A stretch of 49,141 bases of DNA from assembly GCA_026461395.1 (NCBI GenBank), contig JAPJNA010000005.1:1-49141 (forward strand), read 5' to 3'. Positions 9,078 to 17,748 of the stretch are shown in pieces; within the stretch, counting starts at the first letter, position 1; each line of letters starts with the position of its first letter. The translations under genes were made by a program, and so were the position numbers. The stretch comes from Chthoniobacterales bacterium (lineage in GTDB: Bacteria > Verrucomicrobiota > Verrucomicrobiia > Chthoniobacterales > UBA6821). The notes under the pieces were generated by a model, which searched no databases, was not told the DNA's origin, and worked only from the letters and a program-made list of their open reading frames with translations.

Positions 9078-9112
9078 TCGAGTCTCTTTTTTTCTTACGC
9101 GAACTTCGATAC

Positions 9113-9943
9113 ATGGTCTTTTCACCTCTCCCGATTGCCAGCGCGGAACTTTCCGCGGAGACGCCTGAGTTCCTGACTCATTCTTTCTTGGCCTGGTTCA
9201 CCAATTCGATCCTCGTCACGGCGATCGTGCTCGGCGTGATCATGTGGATCGTTCGCTCCTGCACCCGCAAGATCGAAGTCATCCCGGGCGCGGGCCAAAA
9301 TTTTCTCGAGGCGGTTGTCGAGGGTTTTTACGGCGCCGTAGAGGGGATTCTTGGAGACAAGATGACACGAAAGTCTTTCGGCCTTCTTGGAACGCTCTTC
9401 ATTTTCATCCTGATCTCGAACTGGTTCGGCTTGCTGCCTGGCGTTGGTTCGATCGGTTGGCATGAGGGAGATAAATTCATACCTCTCCTTCGCCCTGGGA
9501 CTGCAGACATGAATATGACCATTGCCATGGCGACGGTGTCGATGGTTCTCTGGTTTTACTGGACGATGCAGGTCACTGGACCGGTTGCCTTTATTAAAGA
9601 GCTCTTCGGCGTGAAGGGTGGTATGTCTGGCCCGATCCTTTTTCTCCTAGTACCCCTCTTTCTCTTTGTGGGAGTCCTGGAGGTTGTTTCCATTCTGGTT
9701 CGCCCCGTCTCTCTCTCACTCCGACTCTATGGGAATATCTTTGCCGGTGAGAACATGCTCGCGACAATGATAAACATCGGCCAGATTTTCCATTTCCCAA
9801 ATTGGCTCTCCTCGGTCCTCAGTTGCATCGTCCCCATTCCTTTCTACTTCCTTGAATTGCTGATCGGATTTCTCCAGGCAATGGTCTTTACTCTCCTGAT
9901 TCTTGTGTACCTCCAACTCTCGACAGCGCACGAGGAACACTAA
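9113..9943 (+). CDS. atpB: ATP synthase Fo subunit a
   Basis: A 276-residue polytopic membrane protein forming the proton half-channels next to the c-ring. The essential stator Arg is R204 in LSLRLYGNIFAGE, and the conserved C-terminal helix reads FLELLIGFLQAMVFTLL. An upstream in-frame TTG at 9071 exists, but it lies inside the candidate promoter. The ATG at 9113 gives a normal N-terminus, so it is preferred. It is the first gene of atpB-E-F-H-A-G-D-C. No atpI is present upstream. Confidence 0.95.
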   Translation: MVFSPLPIASAELSAETPEFLTHSFLAWFTNSILVTAIVLGVIMWIVRSCTRKIEVIPGAGQNFLEAVVEGFYGAVEGILGDKMTRKSFGLLGTLFIFILISNWFGLLPGVGSIGWHEGDKFIPLLRPGTADMNMTIAMATVSMVLWFYWTMQVTGPVAFIKELFGVKGGMSGPILFLLVPLFLFVGVLEVVSILVRPVSLSLRLYGNIFAGENMLATMINIGQIFHFPNWLSSVLSCIVPIPFYFLELLIGFLQAMVFTLLILVYLQLSTAHEEH

Positions 9944-10031
9944 GCTTATCTTTCTAAGACTTTTGGTAGCCGGGACCATGCGAGACGTGGACGGTTGCCG
10001 GAAACAACACAACCACAAACCAACACATCAC

Positions 10032-10274
10032 ATGCTTATCAACATTCTTGCAGAGGCCCTGACTTCGGCCAATACGATCACAGGTAGTTTCACCCTCGGT
10101 GTTGCCGGAGCTGGATCCGCCATCGGCATCGGTCTGATCGGAGCTCGCATGGTCGAGGCGATCGGTCGTAATCCCGCCACCCTTCCCAAGGTGCTCATGA
10201 TCGGCATTCTGACCATCGCTCTGGCCGAGGCCATCGCGATCTTCGGTCTGATCTTCGCGTTCCAGGGCAAGTAA
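10032..10274 (+). CDS. atpE: ATP synthase Fo subunit c, proton type
   Basis: An 80-residue two-helix hairpin. The glycine-rich first helix (GVAGAGSAIGIG, 23-34), the polar loop RNP (46-48) and the ion-carrying carboxylate Glu66 in ALAEAIAIFG are all present. The Na+-binding ligands of Na+-dependent c subunits are absent: helix 1 has Ile33 where they have Gln, and the residue after Glu66 is Ala instead of Ser/Thr. H+ coupling is therefore expected. The start is the ATG that gives the normal length; the reading frame upstream of it is open but does not resemble the family. No Shine-Dalgarno sequence is present; the leader is A/C-rich. Confidence 0.96.
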   Translation: MLINILAEALTSANTITGSFTLGVAGAGSAIGIGLIGARMVEAIGRNPATLPKVLMIGILTIALAEAIAIFGLIFAFQGK

Positions 10275-10288
10275 TCCTTCTTGGGTGG

Positions 10289-10306
10289 TGCCCCGTGACC
10301 GGGGCA
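10289..10306 (+). promoter_or_regulatory. Stem-loop in the atpE-atpF gap
   Basis: TGCCCCG, loop TGAC, CGGGGCA: a 7-bp GC-rich hairpin 15 bases after the atpE stop. A short T-run follows only about 10 bases later, so it is not a classic terminator. Such a hairpin could protect the atpB-atpE part of the mRNA or cause partial termination. That would fit the need for many c subunits per complex; this is an inference. Confidence 0.45.
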
Positions 10307-10360
10307 TCGCTCAACCCTTTTTAACAAACAAAAAACATTATCGGGAGAATCTAACGGAAG

Positions 10361-10858
10361 ATGGAAATTTTAAAACAATTCGGAGTTGATTGGCCGCACT
10401 TCATTGCCCAGTTGATTCTTTTCCTTATCGTTTACTTTGTCCTGAACCGCTTTGCCTTCGCTCCGTTGCTGAAGGTTCTTGAAGAACGTCGCAAGCGTAT
10501 CGAAGAGGGGCAGCTCAATGCTGAGAAGATCAAGAAGCAGTTGGCCGAAGCGGAACTCCGGTATCAGGAGATTCTCCGGAAAGCCAATGATGATGCTCAG
10601 GTGATGATTGAGGAGTTACGCAAGACCAATGAGGCATTTTCCCAACGGGAGATGGAAAAGGCAGTCAAGGAATCAGCCGCTATTGTGGAGCGGGCTCGTC
10701 ATGAAATTACTTCCGAGCGCAACCGCATGGTCGACGAAGTAAGGCGCGAGATGGTTTCTCTTGTCGTCAAGACCACGGCCCAGGTGGCAGGAAAGGTTCT
10801 CTCACCCGAAGATCAGAAGCGCCTCAGCGAGGAAGCCTCCAAGGAACTCGCTTCCTAA
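10361..10858 (+). CDS. atpF: ATP synthase Fo subunit b
   Basis: A 165-residue protein with one N-terminal membrane helix (about 13-32, HFIAQLILFLIVYFVLNRF) and a long charged coiled coil (about 40-150). The coiled coil forms the peripheral stalk together with subunit delta. A purine-rich GGGAG lies 14 bases before the ATG, so this gene has a partial ribosome binding site. Only one b-type gene is present, so the stalk is expected to be a homodimer. Confidence 0.94.
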   Translation: MEILKQFGVDWPHFIAQLILFLIVYFVLNRFAFAPLLKVLEERRKRIEEGQLNAEKIKKQLAEAELRYQEILRKANDDAQVMIEELRKTNEAFSQREMEKAVKESAAIVERARHEITSERNRMVDEVRREMVSLVVKTTAQVAGKVLSPEDQKRLSEEASKELAS

Positions 10859-10905
10859 GGGAATCTTGATCCGCTTTACCAGAAACTTTCAACATACCAA
10901 CCACG

Positions 10906-11295
10906 ATGCAGATCCCCAAGGATGCCAAACTTAAGGCCAGGGAACTCTTCGAGTCGTCACTCGATGACTCTGGTCGCCCTGATAGTGCCAAGGCACTTTC
11001 CATCGCTGATCTCGTGGTGAAGGCCGCTCCGCGTCACTCCATTCAGATCCTCAGGGAGTTTGCGCGCCTGATCCGACTCGAGACAGCCAAGCATCATGTC
11101 GTGATAGAAAGCGCCACTATGCTCGAACAAGGAACCCGAGACTCGATTCTCAAGACCCTGCAAGATCGGGATGGGGGTGCCGTCACGGTCGAAGTGAAAG
11201 TCGATCCAGCACTCATAGGCGGCACTCGCATTCGTCTCGGAAGTGAAGTCTGGGACGCCTCGGTGCTTTCCCGTCTCTTAGCCCTGAACTCCTAA
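10906..11295 (+). CDS. atpH: ATP synthase F1 subunit delta, shortened
   Basis: Only 129 residues against the usual 175-185. The C-terminal signature VDPALIGGTRIRLGSEVWD (98-116) is intact and identifies the family. The start (AKLKARELFESSL) also fits, but about 50 residues from the middle of the N-terminal helical bundle, which binds the top of the alpha subunits, are missing or compressed. I found no usable upstream start: the gap to atpF is 47 bases, with no in-frame start near the ATG. It may be a real short variant of the lineage rather than a damaged gene, since the frame is clean and its neighbours are complete. Confidence 0.88.
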   Translation: MQIPKDAKLKARELFESSLDDSGRPDSAKALSIADLVVKAAPRHSIQILREFARLIRLETAKHHVVIESATMLEQGTRDSILKTLQDRDGGAVTVEVKVDPALIGGTRIRLGSEVWDASVLSRLLALNS

Positions 11296-11357
11296 TCATC
11301 ACTATTGCCTGTTAACCTTTCCTCTTTCTAAAACTCACCTTTCAACACCCACAAACC

Positions 11358-12893
11358 ATGAGCAACCTCCTGCAAGAACTTGAAGCAAAGATCAGCGGTC
11401 TTTCCAACGCAACCGCCGCAAAATCCAATGTCGGAATCGTCCGCGAGATCGGAGACGGTGTCGCCCGCATCGAGGGGCTCGGCGGCGTCATGCTCAACGA
11501 GATGCTCGAGTTCCCCGGCGGGATCTTTGGCATTGCGCTGAACCTCGAGGAGACCGAGGTCGGTGCCATTATTCTCGGTGATTACACGTCGATCTCTGAG
11601 GGAGACGAGGTGAAGTCTACCGGGCGCCTGCTTGAGGTGCCGGTCGGCAAAGAGCTTCTCGGTCGCGTGGTCGATTCACTCGGACAGCCGATCGATGGGA
11701 AGGGACCGATCCAGTCGAAGACCTTCTACCCCGTCGAAAAGACTGCTCCCGGTATCATCAAGCGTCAGAGCGTTAGTCAGCCTCTCTGCACCGGTATCAT
11801 GTCCATCGACGCGATGATTCCGATCGGCCGCGGTCAACGTGAGCTTATCATCGGCGATCGAGCCACTGGTAAGACCACGATTGCTATCGATACGATCATC
11901 AACCAGGCAAACATCAACCGCTCGGGTGAAGCCTCTGAAGATCCTTCCTTCCGTCCTATCTACAGCATCTACGTTGGTGTTGGTCAGAAGAATGCAAACA
12001 TTGCACGTGTGGTGGACACGCTCTCCTCCCACAATGCCCTCCAGTACACGATCATTGTTTCTGCTCCCGCATCGGACAGTGCTTCAAACCAGTACCTTGC
12101 CCCCTTTGCCGGCGCAGCGATGGGAGAGTGGTTCATGGATAATGGCATGGATGCCCTGATTGTTTTTGACGATCTCTCGAAGCATGCCGTGGCTTATCGT
12201 CAGATTTCTCTCCTTCTCAAGCGCCCGTCGGGACGTGAGGCCTATCCTGGTGATGTCTTCTACCTCCACAGCCGTTTGCTCGAGCGTTCAGCCCGTCTTA
12301 GTGAGAAGGCCGGCAACGGATCCCTCACAGCTCTTCCGATCATCGAGACCCAAGCTGGTGACGTGTCGGCCTACATCCCGACAAACGTCATCTCGATCAC
12401 GGACGGTCAGATCTACTTGGAGACCGATCTCTTCTATCAGGGTATCCGACCAGCCATTTCGGTCGGCCTCTCGGTTTCTCGTGTCGGCTCCGCAGCACAG
12501 ATCAAGGCGATGAAGCAGGTGGCTGGTAAGCTTAAGGGCGATCTTGCCCAGTTCCGCGAGCTAGCAGCGTTTTCCCAGTTCGGCAGTGATTTGGATGCCC
12601 GTACCAAATCTCAACTCGATCGCGGAGGTCGGATCGTGGAGCTCTTCAAACAGCACCAGTACCACCCTCTTGCCGTGGAGCTTCAGGTTGCCATCCTCTG
12701 GACCATGCAGAAGGGATACTTTGATGCGGTCGCGGTCGATCGGGTCAAGGACTTCCAAGATCAGCTTTCCCAATTCCTAAACTCCCGCAAGGAGGCCCTT
12801 CTCGCTCTCATCCTCAAGAAGGGTGCCGTTGATGCTGAAATTGAGAAGGAACTGACTGCGGCATTGGAAGAGTTTAAAGTCATTTTCCGCTAA
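11358..12893 (+). CDS. atpA: ATP synthase F1 subunit alpha
   Basis: A 511-residue protein of normal length. It has the Walker A motif GDRATGKT (166-173), the preceding beta-barrel domain (about 25-95) and the Arg finger in [14 protein letters not shown], which reaches into the beta-subunit site. The nucleotide site on alpha is non-catalytic. The leader ends CACCCACAAACC before the ATG, with no Shine-Dalgarno sequence. Confidence 0.98.
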   Translation: MSNLLQELEAKISGLSNATAAKSNVGIVREIGDGVARIEGLGGVMLNEMLEFPGGIFGIALNLEETEVGAIILGDYTSISEGDEVKSTGRLLEVPVGKELLGRVVDSLGQPIDGKGPIQSKTFYPVEKTAPGIIKRQSVSQPLCTGIMSIDAMIPIGRGQRELIIGDRATGKTTIAIDTIINQANINRSGEASEDPSFRPIYSIYVGVGQKNANIARVVDTLSSHNALQYTIIVSAPASDSASNQYLAPFAGAAMGEWFMDNGMDALIVFDDLSKHAVAYRQISLLLKRPSGREAYPGDVFYLHSRLLERSARLSEKAGNGSLTALPIIETQAGDVSAYIPTNVISITDGQIYLETDLFYQGIRPAISVGLSVSRVGSAAQIKAMKQVAGKLKGDLAQFRELAAFSQFGSDLDARTKSQLDRGGRIVELFKQHQYHPLAVELQVAILWTMQKGYFDAVAVDRVKDFQDQLSQFLNSRKEALLALILKKGAVDAEIEKELTAALEEFKVIFR

Positions 12894-12922
12894 AATAACC
12901 ATATAACGCACACTGGTAGCTT

Positions 12923-13807
12923 ATGGCTAATACCCGCGACATCCGCCGACGCATCAAGTCGGTCAAGAACACTGCCCAGATTACGAAGGCAATGCAGATG
13001 GTCGCCGCGTCCAAGATGCGCAAGGCTCAGCAGGCTGCCATGTCTGGACATCCCTACTCACTGGTTCTCAACAGGGTCCTTGTTTCCCTGCGGGACATGG
13101 TGAGTGCGGACTTCCATCCTCTTCTGGAGATCCGTCCTGTGAAGAAGACGCTGGTCCTATTAGTCACCTCGGACAAAGGACTCTGCGGTGCTCTTAATAC
13201 CAACGTGCTCAGAGAGGCGATGCTTCTCGATAAGGAAAAGACTCTCTTCGTTGCCTCCGGAAAAAAAGGAGCCTCTTTTTTGGCGAGAACAGGGCGCAAC
13301 ATGATTGCTGATTTCGCACTGCCCGACAATCCAACCTTCCTCCAGACCAAATCGATTTCTAAATTCTGCTTGGAGAAGTTTCTCTCTGGTGATGTTGACC
13401 GCGTCGAGGTGCTCTACCCGAAGTTCGTTAACACGCTGGTACAGAAGCCGCTCCTGGTTACTTTACTGCCCATTACGGATGATAAAGCCGCAGGAGTATC
13501 CCAATCGGTTAGTGAACAGGTGGCCAGTGAGGCAACGGTAACAACGGGTGCTCAGTTTCTGTTCGAACCGGGTGCGGATGAAGTCCTCAATTCCGTTCTT
13601 CCCTATTACTTTCACTTCGAGGTTTTCCAGATGATCCTCGATGCCCGAGCCTCGGAACAGAGCGCACGCATGGTTGCGATGAAGAGCGCAACTGACAATG
13701 CGAAGAGCCTCGTGAAGGATCTCACTCTTGAATACAACAAAGCCCGTCAGGCCAGCATCACTACTGAACTTCTCGAAATCACAACCGCCCAGATGGCTCT
13801 TGCGTAA
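12923..13807 (+). CDS. atpG: ATP synthase F1 subunit gamma
   Basis: A 294-residue central-stalk subunit. Both terminal helices are clear: the start (ANTRDIRRRIKSVKNTAQIT, then KAMQMVAASKMRKAQ) and the C-terminal ATDNAKSLVKDLTLEYNKAR. These form the rotating coiled coil inside the alpha3beta3 ring. No chloroplast-type regulatory Cys pair is seen. It is separated from atpA by 29 bases. Confidence 0.97.
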   Translation: MANTRDIRRRIKSVKNTAQITKAMQMVAASKMRKAQQAAMSGHPYSLVLNRVLVSLRDMVSADFHPLLEIRPVKKTLVLLVTSDKGLCGALNTNVLREAMLLDKEKTLFVASGKKGASFLARTGRNMIADFALPDNPTFLQTKSISKFCLEKFLSGDVDRVEVLYPKFVNTLVQKPLLVTLLPITDDKAAGVSQSVSEQVASEATVTTGAQFLFEPGADEVLNSVLPYYFHFEVFQMILDARASEQSARMVAMKSATDNAKSLVKDLTLEYNKARQASITTELLEITTAQMALA

Positions 13808-13821
13808 AGGCTAAAAAATAA

Positions 13822-15357
<1,536 letters not shown>

Positions 15358-15768
15358 ATGAGCTCTCTTCAACTCGAGATCGTCACTCCGGAGGCCCGTA
15401 TTTTCACGGGAAGCGCGCAGATGGTGATTGCTCCCGGGGTGGAGGGTGGACTCGGTATTCTGCCGGATCACATGCCGCTGATGACGGAAATCCTACCTGG
15501 GGAGGTCATTGTGACTACAGAGGACGACGAACTTTCCTTCGCCGTCGGCGGAGGATTCCTGGAGGTGTTACCGGATCGTGTTTCCATTCTAACAGACATG
15601 GCGATTGTCGAGGGGGAGATCGACGAGAAGGCCGCCGAAGAAGCGGTTGCCCGTGCCGAACAGGAAATGCGCGATAAGGTTCTCTCCGGTGAGGAACTTG
15701 CCACGGTGCAGGCCTCCCTGCTTAGGTCCTTGGCGCAGCTTCGCGTCAAACGTCGTTCTCACCGGTAA
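15358..15768 (+). CDS. atpC: ATP synthase F1 subunit epsilon
   Basis: A 136-residue protein with an N-terminal beta sandwich (LQLEIVTPEARIFTG, then GGLGILPDHMPLMTEI) and a C-terminal helical hairpin (about 85-133) that can inhibit ATP hydrolysis. The ATG follows the atpD stop directly (TAA-ATG), implying translational coupling. It is the last atp gene. Confidence 0.96.
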   Translation: MSSLQLEIVTPEARIFTGSAQMVIAPGVEGGLGILPDHMPLMTEILPGEVIVTTEDDELSFAVGGGFLEVLPDRVSILTDMAIVEGEIDEKAAEEAVARAEQEMRDKVLSGEELATVQASLLRSLAQLRVKRRSHR

Positions 15769-15790
15769 GGGATTCTTATCCCTTTTCCCT
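15767..15790 (+). terminator. Weak hairpin at the end of the atp operon
   Basis: AAGGGAT, loop TCTT, ATCCCTT followed by TTCCCTTATTTC. The 7-bp stem overlaps the atpC stop codon, and the T-tract is broken by CCC. It may end part of the transcripts; read-through into the next gene is likely. Confidence 0.35.
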
Positions 15791-15809
15791 TATTTCTTTT
15801 TAAGGGCAG

Positions 15810-16448
15810 ATGCCAGTGGCCCCCTCAACCTGTCGTGAGTTGCTGGTTCAGTGTCTGGAATCGAACCGCTTCCTGATCGGCCAGATTCTTCTGAGCTCCG
15901 ACTACACGTTGCGTCACGTCGAGGATGCTAATCGTGACGACCTTGATTTATTTAACTCTGCCACAGATGCCAGGCTTATTGCGCGGTATGATGCCCAAGA
16001 AGAGTTCCGTCCCCTGAAGACCGCACCGAATTTGAGGCGTGGCTGGCTACTCAAGCTTGGCTCACTCGAGGAGATGGAACGTGCGATCGAATATTTTTAT
16101 CCTGCAGCCCTTGGACTCTGGCTTTCTTATCTTAATGGGTCCCTTAAGCCTACGAGCCTTCGTCAGACCTTGGACCGTCAGACGGGAATGTACCGGATCA
16201 CGCAATTATTGAAGCCCGATCAAGCTCAGGAGCTTGTTGCGAAGAGCTGCACCTCCGACGGAGGATGCCTCCGAACCATTCTCTGGGATCTGACGCCCGG
16301 TGAACCCCTCTCAGGGCTTCCTGCCGAGAAGCTCTCTCTGGACACGCTTCCCACTGGCAGAATTCCGCTGATCTGCCGCGAACTCTGTAATCTGGTGATC
16401 GCGGCGGCACGTCCGATTGCCAAGGGAAACCTTCCTAAGAAGGACTGA
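15810..16448 (+). CDS. Unknown protein with four spaced cysteines, possible Fe-S protein
   Basis: A 212-residue soluble protein 41 bases after atpC. I cannot name it with confidence. Residues 65-115 are helical (LKTAPNLRRGWLLKLGSLEE). The C-terminal half holds four cysteines in two pairs: C147-x5-C153 (KSCTSDGGCLRTILWD) and C189-x3-C193 (ICRELCNLV). This is a plausible [4Fe-4S] ligand set. It recalls the C-terminal iron-sulfur region of DR2241-type CbiX-like proteins, from memory and unverified. No chelatase domain is attached. The start ATG follows AAGGGC closely. It may be carried on the atp transcript by read-through. Confidence 0.6.
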   Translation: MPVAPSTCRELLVQCLESNRFLIGQILLSSDYTLRHVEDANRDDLDLFNSATDARLIARYDAQEEFRPLKTAPNLRRGWLLKLGSLEEMERAIEYFYPAALGLWLSYLNGSLKPTSLRQTLDRQTGMYRITQLLKPDQAQELVAKSCTSDGGCLRTILWDLTPGEPLSGLPAEKLSLDTLPTGRIPLICRELCNLVIAAARPIAKGNLPKKD

Positions 16449-16506
16449 GGAGAGAGGTTTAAGGACTAAGGAAACCTAGGACGACAGGACTAGTCGCTCT
16501 CATGAC

Positions 16507-17748
16507 ATGCCAGCCTCCGAAGCAATAAGGCTCTACAGAGGAACAAGCGTGCTTCCGATGAGTTCGCCTGACATCTCGGATGGAGGGCTTGCCGTGAGGC
16601 GAGGGGAGATCCTTGCCGTGGGAACATGGAAGGAGCTGGTTCGGGAGTATCCTAGCGCCTCGAGGGAAGATCTCGGTGAGGTGATCTTAATGCCCGGGCT
16701 GATTAATGCGCATTGCCATTTAGACTACACGATGATGAGGGGCGCTCTCTTTGGAGGCGGCTCGTTTGCCGAGTGGATCCAGCGCCTCAATGCCATGCGT
16801 CGTTCCCTGGATCAGAGGGATTACGTCGATGCAATAGCAGTTGGATTGAAGGAGCTTCATCATTGGGGCTGTACTACGGTCCTGAATATCGAGTCCTTTC
16901 CAGAGTTACTGCCCTTTCTTCTGGAATCCCCGATCAGGGTTTGGTGGTTCCTCGAAGTCATGGATGTGAGGAGTCGCCTCCAATCAGCAGAGGCCTAGGC
17001 GGGGGCAATCTATTTTCTCGAGAAAGCTTCCGAGGGGTTAGGAGGGTTCGGAATCTCACCACACGCCCCCTATACCGTCTCCCGCAACCTCTACGAACTT
17101 TCCTCGACCTATGCTCTTAAATATCAGCTTCCTCTCTGCACACACCTGGCCGAGTCCGAGGAAGAAATGAGCATGTTTGCCAAGGGTGAGGGGCTTCTCT
17201 ACGAATTTTTACGCTCCATTGGGCGTCCGATGGAGGATTGTAAGGGGGTGACTCCGATTCAGGCTGTACTAGGGAGAGAACTTGTTCCCGAGGGATCGAT
17301 CCTTGTTCACATGAATCAACTCGATAGTAACGACCGAGAGTTGCTGAAACGCACTGCAGGACGCTATCCCGTGGTCCATTGTCCCAGGACTCATGCATTT
17401 TTCGAACGAACTCCCTTTGATCTGAATTTCTTCCGCGATAGCGGGATTCCTCTTCTCTTGGGAACTGACAGTCTGGCAAGTAATCAGGATCTCAATATGT
17501 TTGCTGAGATGAGGGCGTTAGCAGAGGCCTTCCCTTTTCTGGATCCCTACGAAATTCTCCGTATGGTTACGACAGCGCCGGCTGCCGCGATCGGTCGTGC
17601 CGGAAGACTGGGGCAGTTTTCACCGGGAGCTCTTGCGGATTTCATTGCCATTCCCGATCTAGCACCGAATGGAGGGTTAAAAGGAGTTGCGGAACGGGTG
17701 CTCGCCAACCGGATTCCTCCGGCTGTATGCATCTCTGCTCAATCATGA
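16507..17748 (+). pseudogene. Amidohydrolase-superfamily deaminase interrupted by one in-frame TAG
   Basis: Reading from the ATG at 16507, the frame stops at TAG 16996-16998 and then continues in the same frame with good family sequence (AGAIYFLEKASEGLGGFG, then SPHAPYTVS and CTHLAESEEE) to a stop at 17746-17748. The whole would be 413 codons. All metal-site motifs are intact on both sides of the stop: HCHLD (N-terminal HxH), CTHLAE, HMNQLD, HCPRTHAFF and LGTDSLASN (metal Asp). The family is the chlorohydrolase/MtaD/aminodeoxyfutalosine-deaminase group; the GTDSLASN motif is typical of the last, but no other futalosine-pathway gene is nearby. A single base change from a sense codon such as CAG, GAG, AAG or TGG would explain the stop. 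The end overlaps the next gene by ATGA. Confidence 0.8.

Noticed and set aside
9071-9112. TTG start giving a 290-residue AtpB
   Set aside because: The codon lies in the candidate -10 region and the extra residues are not AtpB-like; the ATG at 9113 is better.
10032-10274. Na+-coupled ATP synthase
   Set aside because: The c subunit lacks the Gln in helix 1 and the Ser/Thr after Glu66 that bind Na+.
16996-16998. Pyrrolysine or other amino acid insertion at TAG
   Set aside because: No pyl genes or conserved downstream stem seen, and such use is rare; a point mutation or read error is simpler. Kept only as something to exclude.
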